A DNA stretch of 6,259 bases from Candidatus Bathyarchaeota archaeon (GCA_022865625.1 JALHTB010000095.1:1-6259), one strand, 5' to 3'. Positions 1-5,416 are shown, numbered from the stretch's first letter. Made by a program: numbers and translations. The notes: generated from the letters alone by a model not told the origin.

Positions 1-39
1 ATTGCGCTAACGGTGATTCGACGTAGGCGAAGACTGTGA

Positions 40-1359
40 TTAGCTCCCACCCATGAATGGGTGTGGGCTTCTGGGCTTGCAGGCTACTATTTCTCTTGCC
101 CGTTCATCCCCAGCATAGGCCAAATCATCTGTGGCCTGTCGAGTCGTGGCCTTTGGCATGAAACACGACCCGATATTGATACCGCTGTTGTAGTCCGCGT
201 TGTAGATGAGCTCGCAGTCCCAGCAGTGAAAGATGCTCTGCGTGATGCGTTCGGTATGGCGTGAGCCGCAACGGTGACATGTCCGACTGGACCAACGTTC
301 GTCCGGTGTTTCAGAGCGTATGCCCTGTTTCGCGCATTCTTCTTGAATGTAGCGGATTTCTCGCCCATAGGTCCAACGGGCGAGTATTTTGCGAAGTCTT
401 GCCTTGTCGTTGCCCTTGAAGTTCTGATATTTGATGCCCTTCGGGTAGCCGACCACTACGAGGCAGTTCTGTGAAGTTGCGGCAATTTGCTTCGCCGCAA
501 GCCGGTCATAGTATTCGCTGACATGCAGTCTCTTGTGCCGGATGCGTTTCAGTGGCTCCCACTTCTTCGCACGCCGTAGTTCTGCTACTCGCTTCTCCAA
601 CCGGTTCAATCGATCCCGCTTCAACCCGTCCGTCTGGATTGCGAAGTCAGTTGACCTTAGAGGCTGATTCGGCCTGAGCATCACGGATGCTATTGACCGT
701 TTCACTCCAAGGTCGATACCACGAATCGTATAGACAGGTTGATCTGGAACCTCAAACTCTACCTTCACGTGAACGTGATATTTGCCGTTCTGCTTCACAA
801 GCTGAAAACTCTTCACTGTGCCTCGTTCCAAGAGGTCGAGATGATACTTTGCCGGATTCAATGGAATCGTGAGCTTCTCACCTCTCCGCAATGTTGAGAC
901 ACGTGCCACATAGGAGCAGAGTTTCAGATGCTTCGACCGTTCAATCGAGCCTATTCGATTGTCGAACCATATTGGAATCTTACCCTTCATCCCACGCGAG
1001 AACGGCTCTTGCGGTTCCCGTCGCAGAAGCTTGCGAAGCCACTTTTCATCACCTTCACTTCTGGCGATTGCGGCATTTCTACGCCACGCCTTGTGTGCTT
1101 CACGGTAACTCCACCACATCCAAGCCGTCGTATCGAAGCAACATTGAGTCATGGCGCCGCTGAGTTTCGCTTGTTCCTTGATGTCTGCGTGGAAACGCCG
1201 TCTATCTGCGTAGGAGCCTTTCAGCCCATGTTCCTTAGACAATTTCGACCATAACCAGGCGCCGTACGTGGTTCGTGCAGTTAACGAATCGAGAACTGAG
1301 AGCTTACGCCTCGTGATGCCGTAGTGGACTGGAACCTTCATAGTCTTGATAACGCGCAT
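40..1359 (-). CDS. tnpB: RNA-guided endonuclease TnpB family protein (IS200/IS605 OrfB), 439 aa
   Basis: TnpB proteins are RNA-guided DNA endonucleases, ancestors of Cas12, that help IS200/IS605 elements persist. Starting from ATG 1359, the order is an N-terminal helical/wedge region (about 1-210), RuvC-I GIDLGVKR with Asp216, a basic helical insert (about 245-300), RuvC-II VVVGYPKGI (about 301-309), a C4 zinc ribbon (Cys361/364/379/382), and RuvC-III YNADYNSGINI with Asp389. The usual RuvC-II glutamate is a glycine (Gly304). Glu354 in PDERWSS, just before the zinc ribbon, could replace it. The frame also extends to a TTG at 1428 behind GAGAGG. I chose ATG 1359 because a GGGGGG tract precedes it, a TATA-like TTTATAAC lies about 35 bp upstream, and the protein then opens with the family-like MRVIKTMKVPVHYG. 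The frame is intact and the length is normal. It is almost certainly TnpB; whether it still cuts is uncertain. Confidence 0.93.
   Translation of the reverse strand: MRVIKTMKVPVHYGITRRKLSVLDSLTARTTYGAWLWSKLSKEHGLKGSYADRRRFHADIKEQAKLSGAMTQCCFDTTAWMWWSYREAHKAWRRNAAIARSEGDEKWLRKLLRREPQEPFSRGMKGKIPIWFDNRIGSIERSKHLKLCSYVARVSTLRRGEKLTIPLNPAKYHLDLLERGTVKSFQLVKQNGKYHVHVKVEFEVPDQPVYTIRGIDLGVKRSIASVMLRPNQPLRSTDFAIQTDGLKRDRLNRLEKRVAELRRAKKWEPLKRIRHKRLHVSEYYDRLAAKQIAATSQNCLVVVGYPKGIKYQNFKGNDKARLRKILARWTYGREIRYIQEECAKQGIRSETPDERWSSRTCHRCGSRHTERITQSIFHCWDCELIYNADYNSGINIGSCFMPKATTRQATDDLAYAGDERAREIVACKPRSPHPFMGGS
45..67 (-). ncRNA. Right-end hairpin, likely 3' part of the TnpB omega RNA
   Basis: Bases 46-53 pair with 58-66 (8 bp, one bulged T at 64, TGAA loop on the plus strand). 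The hairpin overlaps the last codons of tnpB and its stop at 40-42. In characterised TnpB systems the guide (omega) RNA comes from the 3' end of tnpB and the right end, and its terminal hairpin is followed directly by the guide. If the element ends at 36, the guide would be read from the minus strand of bases 35 to about 16. The hairpin is seen in the sequence; the omega RNA role is inferred from the family. Confidence 0.45.
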
Positions 1360-1392
1360 CACGTTCCCCCCTGCACCATGATCCGCTGATCG

Positions 1393-1400
1393 GTTATAAA
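1393..1400 (-). promoter_or_regulatory. TATA-like box for tnpB
   Basis: The minus strand reads TTTATAAC here, inside the frame between the TTG at 1428 and the ATG at 1359. A start of transcription 25 bp downstream would fall near 1371, giving a leader of about 11 nt that carries the GGGGGG tract. This favours the ATG start over the TTG. Confidence 0.45.
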
Positions 1401-1468
1401 CCGCGGAGGGTTGTGCTTTCTTGCTCAATTCCTCTCTAACTCCCGTTCACTCCCGACGGTTCCGGCTG

Positions 1469-1750
1469 TTAGCGGTCTCCACCCTGCAGGATACATCGCA
1501 TCAGCTCCCGCACTTGCTCGGATTGACCCAGTTCTCCTTCCATCAGACAGCGTGGCTTTCGTTCGTTCACCAAGACAATCTGTAGGCGCGATCCGATTGG
1601 GAGCGCCCTTCCACTGATCTCACCGTCGAGCTTCCTCAGGTTCTCACGGCCATTCCCAGGTGGTACGACTGAACTCTTCGAGGATATGGCCACCCACGAA
1701 TGCGAAGAAACGAGCGAGAAAGGCACCGGGCTAATAGAGTGACTCTTCAC
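1469..1750 (-). CDS. Doubtful small hypothetical ORF upstream of tnpB (93 aa)
   Basis: The frame is bounded by an in-frame TGA immediately before its GTG start, and the first in-frame ATG lies deep inside, so initiation would need GTG (1750, or an internal GTG). The second half, from about residue 35, reads like a real protein: alternating charged and hydrophobic residues, for example EISGRALPIGSRLQIVLVNE. The first 30 residues are Ser/Val-rich and less convincing. It ends 109 bp before the tnpB ATG, on the same strand. I recognise no family. It may be a remnant whose 5' part was lost, or chance. No TATA box or Shine-Dalgarno supports the start. Confidence 0.3.
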   Translation of the reverse strand: MKSHSISPVPFSLVSSHSWVAISSKSSVVPPGNGRENLRKLDGEISGRALPIGSRLQIVLVNERKPRCLMEGELGQSEQVRELMRCILQGGDR

Positions 1751-1888
1751 TCACACCAAAAACTACAATTTCGTGAGACCACACATGACACTAGACGACC
1801 ACACACCCGCCCAAGAAGCCACAATACCAATACAGCTAGGAACGAACCGATGGCTCGACTTGATCAGACAGGCGGCAAGAAGCAGGAG

Positions 1889-2596
1889 TCAGTGAAACGT
1901 AGGGGCTTCAACGAAACCACCTCCGCCACGTAGCGGAAGTATGTTCTCACCCACTACTTTGAATTTGGTTTTTCTGGACCCTAAAAGGGTCCTTTTCGGT
2001 TTGTCATCATAGACCTTCACACACGCTCTATATTCTCCCTCCGGATACCCGAAGGGAATCTTGTGACCCCAAACAGATTTGTGAACCCTCAAGAACCGTA
2101 GGAACCGAGAAGAACCACGCCCGTGCAGGAGCCCAGTATCCACTTTCCAATCATTTGTGTTGTAGTCCACCCACCACACATAATCCTTCTTGGTGTCTGG
2201 CAAGATCTTGTGGTCAGGCGAATCGACTAAGCATGTGAAGAAGCCGTTTTTCAGTTCGCCCCTGAAACGTGCCTCTAATCGGACGGTTTCGCCTACTAGA
2301 AATGTGTCTCCGTGTCTGCCAGATAGCCCAGTCACAAAGCGTTGGAACGGAAGACCTGATGTCTTCATTCCATGCCTAATCCACTCATAAGAGCTGTGGG
2401 CACTTGTGACCAGAAAAAGGGCAAAAATCACTGTTGACATTACAACAACTGCATAATACCCAATCTCGGAGGGCGGTAGATGAAAGAACCTGCCTAGCAA
2501 CTCGTTGACAAACTGCTTGATCTCGTCAGGCCATAGAAGACTCATAAGCGTAAACGCCCCGCTGGCGAGAGCCATGAGATAAGGTTTCCACTGCAA
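1889..2596 (-). CDS. Hypothetical membrane protein, two TM helices plus beta-rich soluble domain (235 aa)
   Basis: I do not recognise a named family. Hydrophobic helices lie at about residues 5-22 and 46-65, joined by a short loop with WPDEIKQFVNELLGRFFHLPP. Positive charges after the second helix (IRHGMKTSG, QRF) suggest both termini are cytoplasmic. Residues about 95-217 look like an Ig-like or other beta-sandwich: GETVRLEARF, NGFFTCLVDSP, a WW/DYNTNDW segment, and PEGEYRACVKVYD, a pattern typical of Ig-type edge strands. The tail is Gly-rich (GGGGF). The start is TTG 2596; an ATG at codon 8 (2575) is an alternative, and an upstream in-frame stop excludes a longer protein. No strong TATA or Shine-Dalgarno was seen. 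It is divergent from another 2TM protein at 2783. A membrane-anchored sensor or effector is possible but unproven. Confidence 0.75.
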   Translation of the reverse strand: MQWKPYLMALASGAFTLMSLLWPDEIKQFVNELLGRFFHLPPSEIGYYAVVVMSTVIFALFLVTSAHSSYEWIRHGMKTSGLPFQRFVTGLSGRHGDTFLVGETVRLEARFRGELKNGFFTCLVDSPDHKILPDTKKDYVWWVDYNTNDWKVDTGLLHGRGSSRFLRFLRVHKSVWGHKIPFGYPEGEYRACVKVYDDKPKRTLLGSRKTKFKVVGENILPLRGGGGFVEAPTFH

Positions 2597-2621
2597 CTTG
2601 TCTCTGCCATGATGCTCTGCC

Positions 2622-2674
2622 GAGGTGCTGTCAAGTTGTTATCGGGTAGAGTAACCTGTCAAAAACCGTCGGGT
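2622..2674 (+). repeat. 53-bp intergenic repeat, copy A
   Basis: Aligned without gaps to the minus strand of 5417-5469, 37 of 53 bases are identical by hand count. Conserved blocks are GAGGT, CTGTCAAGTTG, TCGG, CCTGTCAA and CGTCGGGT. Each copy holds two CTGTCAA heptamers exactly 28 bp apart (here at 2628 and 2656). This copy lies in the divergent gap between the two 2TM genes. Its last GTCGGG (2668-2673) can also pair with CCCGAC at 2697-2702, just before the ATG at 2703. It could be an operator pair, an RNA element or a small mobile repeat. Confidence 0.6.
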
Positions 2675-2702
2675 CGAGAACCAATTCTGATCTTGCCCCG
2701 AC

Positions 2703-2786
2703 ATGGCAAAGGACGCTGCCGCCAAGAAACATGTCGATCTCTTGGGGTGTCTTAAATACGAAAGCAACTCCCCCATTTCCCCATGA
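2703..2786 (+). CDS. Possible 27-codon small ORF, ATGA overlap with next gene
   Basis: An ATG-started ORF encodes MAKDAAAKKHVDLLGCLKYE followed by SNSPISP. Its TGA (2784-2786) overlaps the ATG of the 2TM gene at 2783 as ATGA, the arrangement seen in translationally coupled genes. Against it, no Shine-Dalgarno or TATA was seen upstream, it is very short, and the likely TATA box of the downstream gene lies inside it. It would be translated only from a transcript starting upstream of 2703. Confidence 0.25.
   Translation: MAKDAAAKKHVDLLGCLKYESNSPISP
2751..2758 (+). promoter_or_regulatory. TATA box of the 2783 gene
   Basis: CTTAAATA is centred about 29 bp before the ATG at 2783. In archaea this spacing puts the transcription start within a few bases of the start codon, so a leaderless or near-leaderless mRNA is expected. 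No Shine-Dalgarno precedes the ATG, which agrees with that. Confidence 0.6.
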
Positions 2787-3385
2787 AACATACTACTACG
2801 CTTCGTCTGCTAGGTACGGTCATTGTAGTTGTCCTAGTGCTAGTGGTAGTCGTTCTACATCTGTCTGGTGCTGAGAATTTGATCCAATCAACGACAGAAC
2901 TTGTTCTCATACTTGTGAGCGTAGTCGGCACCATCGCAGTTCAACTAATGGTTTGGCCTGAGCGTTTTCTGAAACCAACGGACACGAGCGGGGTTGCTCC
3001 GGAAACTGTAAAAGAGATAGCAAAGGTCGAGGCGAAAACTGACGTTTTGAAACCGTGGCGGCAACAGCAGATCATGAAGTTGGGATTTCAGTCGTTAGTG
3101 AAGCAGGATTTGCTTGCAATAGAGCGGCAACTCGTCTTCCAAACCCCAAAGCGCATTGATTTCGAATCTTGGAACGACACTGACGCCGAAACGAAGAAGC
3201 GGTATGTTGACAAGGAAACCGTCTATAGGACTATAGACAATATTGCAAAGGTGCTGAATGAATGGAACACGGAGTTGGATAGGGCCTCTCTGTTGATGCT
3301 TGAACCTAACTCGGTACTATGGTTGTACATTCAAAGTTGCAAGAAGTACTATGAAAAGCTGAGAGCCATCGAATTTCTGAGCTAG
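2783..3385 (+). CDS. Hypothetical membrane protein, two TM helices plus helical cytosolic domain (200 aa)
   Basis: The N-terminus is two hydrophobic helices: about 8-27, an almost pure Val/Leu run, and about 39-57. A polar soluble part of roughly 140 residues follows. It is predicted mainly alpha-helical and charged (VKEIAKVEAKTDVLK, QQQIMKLGFQSLVKQDLL, TVYRTIDNIAKVLNEWN, CKKYYEKLRAIEF). The positive residues before TM1 and the WPERFLK segment after TM2 fit an N-in, C-in hairpin. The shape resembles small 2TM proteins with long helical tails such as the SLATT group, but I see no defining motif and do not assign it. ATG 2783 is supported by the TATA box at 2751-2758. Its TAG overlaps the stop of the convergent RHH gene as CTAG. 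A TTTTCTCTT stretch at 3394 may aid termination. Confidence 0.8.
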   Translation: MKHTTTLRLLGTVIVVVLVLVVVVLHLSGAENLIQSTTELVLILVSVVGTIAVQLMVWPERFLKPTDTSGVAPETVKEIAKVEAKTDVLKPWRQQQIMKLGFQSLVKQDLLAIERQLVFQTPKRIDFESWNDTDAETKKRYVDKETVYRTIDNIAKVLNEWNTELDRASLLMLEPNSVLWLYIQSCKKYYEKLRAIEFLS

Positions 3386-3522
3386 GGAACACCTTTTCTC
3401 TTGAAGTACTCACCTAGCACGGCTCTTACGGTCTCGGGTACTGATTCCAGCTTTCGGGCTTTTCGTTCTTGATCTAGTGCTTTGACCATGTCGTCTGACA
3501 TGGCTACCATGACTTTGTGCAT
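3382..3522 (-). CDS. Ribbon-helix-helix (CopG/MetJ-type) DNA-binding protein, 46 aa
   Basis: This gene is small enough to be missed by routine ORF calling. It encodes one beta strand (MHKVMVAM, 1-8), helix A (SDDMVKALDQERKARKLES, about 9-27) and helix B (VPETVRAVLGEYFKRKG, about 28-44), the layout and length of CopG-like RHH repressors, which dimerise and insert the paired strand into the major groove. ATG 3522 follows a TATA-like GTATAAAGG on the minus strand (3562-3570), implying a leader near 18 nt. Two perfect 9-bp repeats, 10 bp apart, lie between TATA and start, where a repressor would block transcription. It is convergent with the 2TM gene, sharing CTAG at 3382-3385. No toxin partner is adjacent on the same strand. 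The likely role is autorepression and control of the divergent transposase (inference). Confidence 0.8.
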   Translation of the reverse strand: MHKVMVAMSDDMVKALDQERKARKLESVPETVRAVLGEYFKRKGVP

Positions 3523-3537
3523 TGCCAAATTGGACAC

Positions 3538-3596
3538 GGTACACATAGGTACACATCGCAACCTTTATACCTTCCGCATGTGTATAGCTATGTGTA
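3538..3596. promoter_or_regulatory. Symmetric divergent operator: four ATGTGTA/TACACAT heptamers around a TATA core
   Basis: TACACAT occurs at 3540-3546 and 3550-3556, within perfect GGTACACAT repeats at 3538 and 3548 that are exactly 10 bp apart. Its reverse complement ATGTGTA occurs at 3578-3584 and 3590-3596, 12 bp apart. The whole array is a dyad centred at 3567-3568, on the TATA-like CTTTATAC. RHH proteins commonly bind tandem or inverted half-sites about one helical turn apart as cooperating dimers. The array covers the expected transcription starts of both the RHH gene (minus) and the transposase (plus). The repeats are seen; the identity of the binding protein is inferred. Confidence 0.7.
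3563..3570. promoter_or_regulatory. TATA-like core between RHH gene and transposase
   Basis: The plus strand reads CTTTATAC and the minus strand GTATAAAG. Used leftward it would start transcription near 3541 for the RHH gene at 3522. Used rightward it would start near 3592 for the transposase at 3608. One near-symmetric box may serve both, or the minus direction may dominate. Confidence 0.5.
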
Positions 3597-3607
3597 GCGA
3601 TTGGAAT

Positions 3608-4762
3608 ATGCCGTTCCCAAGACCGATTGACGAGGGCCGCGTGATGAGAGGCCAAGAAATCAGCAGACTAGAGGGCCAAGTCTCGCGTCTGGATGAGAAG
3701 GCCTACCAAGTCAAGTCACAGTCAGGACACGGACTCTACACAGTCGTCAGAGGCTACCGTGACTATTGGCGTTGCTCTTGCCCTGACCACATCTACCGTG
3801 AGGTCAAGTGCAAACACATTTGGGCCGTCGAGTTCAGCCTTAGACTGAGAGACAAGGTACGTGAGAATGTCGTAATCCAGCCACTCACAGTCAACTCGTG
3901 CCTGTACTGCGGTTCGAACGAAATCATCCGAGATGGGCTACGGCACAACAAGTCAGGCGACATTCAGGTTTTCAACTGCAAGTCATGTCACCGATACTTC
4001 ACAGTCAACCTAGGCTTTGAACGCATGAAGCACAATCCTCAAGGCATCACGACCGCCATGCAACTCTACTTCTCTGGCGAGAGCCTACGGAATACGGCTC
4101 GCTCTCTCCGACTGATGGGAGTCCAAGTCAGTCACCAGACCGTCTATAATTGGATACAGAAGTACACGGGCTTGATGGAGAAATATCTGGACAAGATCAC
4201 TCCCCAAGTCTCAGACACATGGCGAGCAGACGAACTCTATGTGAAGATCAAAGGCGACATGAAGTATGTCTTTGCGATGATGGACAACGAGACACGGTTC
4301 TGGATAGCGCAGGAAGTTGCGAACACGAAAGAGTCACATGATGCGAGACATCTATTCCAAATCGCCAAGGAGAGAACGGGAAAGAAACCCGACATTCTGA
4401 TAACTGACGGCCTACGCTCGTATCATGAGGCGTGGATGAAGGAGTTCAGAACCGTCAAGCTCGTTGATACGACTGTTCATATCCGCAACATCACGCTTGC
4501 AGGTAACCACAATAACAACAAGATGGAACGGCTCAACGGGGAGATCAGAGACCGAGAAAAGGTCATGCGCTCGCTCAAGAAAGATGACACACCAATCCTT
4601 ACAGGTATGCAGATCTTCCACAACTACGTTCGACCACACGAGGGACTAGATGGGCGTACACCGTCAGAGCTTGCGGGCATCCAAGTCGAAGGCGAGAACA
4701 AGTGGCTAACACTCATCCAGAACGCGAGCAAGACGTGCCCGAGACGGCTTATAAACGAATGA
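3608..4762 (+). CDS. IS6-like DDE transposase with SWIM zinc finger, 384 aa
   Basis: Domains counted from ATG 3608: a SWIM zinc finger WRCSCPDHIYREVKCKHIWA (Cys56, Cys58, Cys68, His70); a C4 zinc ribbon (Cys98/101 and Cys124/127); a helix-turn-helix-like region with SGESLRNTARSLR and VSHQTVYNWIQKY (about 157-186); then an RNase H-fold DDE core with Asp208 (WRADELYVKIKG), Asp267 (ILITDG) and Glu307 (NNNKMERLNGE). The C-terminal FHNYVRPHEGLDGRTPSELAGI is typical of IS6/IS240-type cores. All catalytic residues and the full length are present, so it is probably active. The frame runs back to 3482. The promoter core at 3563-3570 makes 3608 the best start, with ATG 3644 behind a GAGGG tract as the alternative. 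It is divergent from the RHH gene, whose operator overlaps this promoter. Confidence 0.93.
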   Translation: MPFPRPIDEGRVMRGQEISRLEGQVSRLDEKAYQVKSQSGHGLYTVVRGYRDYWRCSCPDHIYREVKCKHIWAVEFSLRLRDKVRENVVIQPLTVNSCLYCGSNEIIRDGLRHNKSGDIQVFNCKSCHRYFTVNLGFERMKHNPQGITTAMQLYFSGESLRNTARSLRLMGVQVSHQTVYNWIQKYTGLMEKYLDKITPQVSDTWRADELYVKIKGDMKYVFAMMDNETRFWIAQEVANTKESHDARHLFQIAKERTGKKPDILITDGLRSYHEAWMKEFRTVKLVDTTVHIRNITLAGNHNNNKMERLNGEIRDREKVMRSLKKDDTPILTGMQIFHNYVRPHEGLDGRTPSELAGIQVEGENKWLTLIQNASKTCPRRLINE

Positions 4763-4767
4763 AAAGA

Positions 4768-4772
4768 TTTTT
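4768..4772 (+). terminator. Oligo-T termination signal after the transposase
   Basis: TTTTT begins 6 bases after the transposase stop. Archaeal RNA polymerase terminates at short T runs on the non-template strand without needing a hairpin, so this is a plausible but weak terminator. Confidence 0.35.
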
Positions 4773-4801
4773 AGCTGCACTAGCACAATCGCATATCCAA
4801 C

Positions 4802-4872
4802 GTTTAGCGGCAGGCCGGAGTGCCTCGGTGTCGTAAGACACTCTGATGGGCTCGGCCCATCTGCCGCTAAAC
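4802..4872. other. 71-bp structured inverted-repeat element, possible ncRNA or non-autonomous element
   Basis: A perfect 12-bp stem (GTTTAGCGGCAG at 4802-4813, CTGCCGCTAAAC at 4861-4872) encloses two further hairpins. One is GTGTC-GTAA-GACAC (4828-4841), with a GNRA-type tetraloop if read on the plus strand. The other is ATGGGC-TCG-GCCCAT (4846-4860), stacked directly on the main stem. GAGTG at 4818-4822 can also pair with CACTC at 4839-4843, which would exclude the tetraloop hairpin. The element fills the gap between the convergent transposase and NYN genes. It matches no RNA family I recognise: it lacks a tRNA T-loop and box C/D motifs. It could be an RNA, a bidirectional terminator structure, a MITE or a repeat at the IS boundary. 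Confidence 0.6.
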
Positions 4873-4879
4873 CCCTACA

Positions 4880-5362
4880 CTAATTCTTGAACTGTCTGAT
4901 GCTACTGGTCAAATCTATAACCCTACTTGCCGTAGTCGTCAGCGACATCGATAATTGCTTTCTAAAAGAAGCGACCTCGACGCTTTTGTTCAAGGACCTG
5001 AGTTTTCTGACGGCAGGGGCAAAATCTCCATCTCCACTCGCCAGAAGTGCAATATCGAACAAATCGGTGTAGGCTCCACTGACCATGTCAACCGCAATTT
5101 GGACATCAACCTCTCTCTGAGGATGATCTTGAACTTTCTTCGGACCAAGAACAAGTTTGTAGCCAAGAATTTGCAATCTTGAATAGAAGGCGAGTTCACC
5201 GAGTTCACTCGACTTGCTATTGTAGTAGTTTGCAAGAACGACCACTCGATTTCCTGCGAGAAATGCCTTAAGACGACGATAGTTGATTCTGATGCCCATA
5301 TCCTTGGATGCCCTATCGATGTTAGCACCGTCAACAAAAATCGCTAGTCGCGGCGCTGTCAT
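4880..5362 (-). CDS. NYN domain protein (LabA/DUF88-like putative ribonuclease), 160 aa
   Basis: NYN domains are PIN-like nucleases that cut RNA with metal ions held by conserved acidic residues. From ATG 5362 the visible motifs are LAIFVDGANI with Asp11, REVDVQIAVDMV with Asp86 and Asp92, and LLASGDGDFAPAV with Asp111 and Asp113, the standard order and spacing for the LabA/DUF88 branch. The whole protein is a single NYN domain with no extra partner domain, ending VIDLTSSIRQFKN. A GTG three codons upstream (5371) is an alternative start. I chose the ATG because TATA-like TTATAC at 5383-5388 is about 24 bp away, predicting a near-leaderless message. It is convergent with the transposase. Substrate and partners cannot be read from the sequence; LabA-like proteins occur in RNA turnover, toxin-like and defence settings. 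Confidence 0.9.
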   Translation of the reverse strand: MTAPRLAIFVDGANIDRASKDMGIRINYRRLKAFLAGNRVVVLANYYNSKSSELGELAFYSRLQILGYKLVLGPKKVQDHPQREVDVQIAVDMVSGAYTDLFDIALLASGDGDFAPAVRKLRSLNKSVEVASFRKQLSMSLTTTASRVIDLTSSIRQFKN

Positions 5363-5382
5363 GTACTGCACTTGCGGGCGAC

Positions 5383-5388
5383 GTATAA
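5383..5388 (-). promoter_or_regulatory. TATA-like box of the NYN gene
   Basis: The minus strand reads TTATAC, centred about 24 bp before ATG 5362. This spacing predicts transcription starting at or very near the start codon. The 53-bp repeat copy B lies 29 bp further upstream. Confidence 0.5.
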
Positions 5389-5416
5389 CTGACTTGCCCT
5401 GAGGTCACAACCCGCC

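Larger units (their letters stand above)
36..1430 (-). mobile_element. Solo tnpB (IS1341-type, IS200/IS605 group) element, left boundary tentative
   Basis: This is a tnpB gene with no tnpA (Y1 transposase) beside it, the layout called IS1341-type. The right end (downstream of tnpB) is predicted near base 36. On the minus strand the coding end runs into a hairpin, then GGGAGCTAATCAC, which resembles the hairpin-plus-TCAC right ends of many TnpB elements as I remember them. The end upstream of tnpB could not be found. No clear subterminal palindrome was seen around 1430-1500, so 1430 is only a placeholder. Without tnpA the element would need a transposase supplied in trans to move. Confidence 0.5.
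3601..4800 (+). mobile_element. IS element carrying SWIM/DDE transposase, ends tentative
   Basis: An intact IS6-like transposase implies an insertion sequence. The best hand-found terminal match is TTGGAATATGC at 3601-3611 against GCATATCCAA at 4791-4800, an inverted repeat of 10 matches with one extra base. I see no convincing target duplication beside either end. If these are the true ends, the transposase promoter lies in the flanking DNA and ATG 3608 lies at the terminus. If not, the IS may include the RHH gene. The boundaries need a second genomic copy to settle. Confidence 0.35.

Noticed and set aside
1850..1933. 27-codon plus-strand ORF beginning MARLDQTGGKK
   Set aside because: No TATA box or Shine-Dalgarno, antisense to the end of the 1889-2596 gene, and no recognisable motif.
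1976..1996. GGACCC-TAAAA-GGGTCC hairpin followed by TTTT, like an intrinsic terminator on the plus strand
   Set aside because: It lies inside the coding sequence of the minus-strand 2TM gene with no plus-strand gene before it; probably a coding coincidence.
3410..3655. 81-aa minus-strand frame overlapping the RHH gene and transposase start
   Set aside because: His/Arg/Ser-rich with no family features. The real gene on this strand is the RHH frame in a different phase.
3595..4797. GCGATTG match between left and right flanks of the transposase as terminal inverted repeats
   Set aside because: Only 7 bases agree and the flanking bases do not continue the match. The TTGG(A)ATATGC pair is better, though still tentative.
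4802..4872. tRNA gene reading of the structured element (7-bp acceptor-like stem, 17-nt arm at the T-arm position)
   Set aside because: The T-loop would read GCTCGGC rather than the conserved TTCRANY, the anticodon-like hairpin has a 4-base loop, and there is no proper D-arm.
4802..4872. Integron attC site
   Set aside because: attC starts RYYYAAC and ends GTTRRRY. This element starts GTTTAGC and ends GCTAAAC, the opposite polarity, and no integrase or cassette is nearby.
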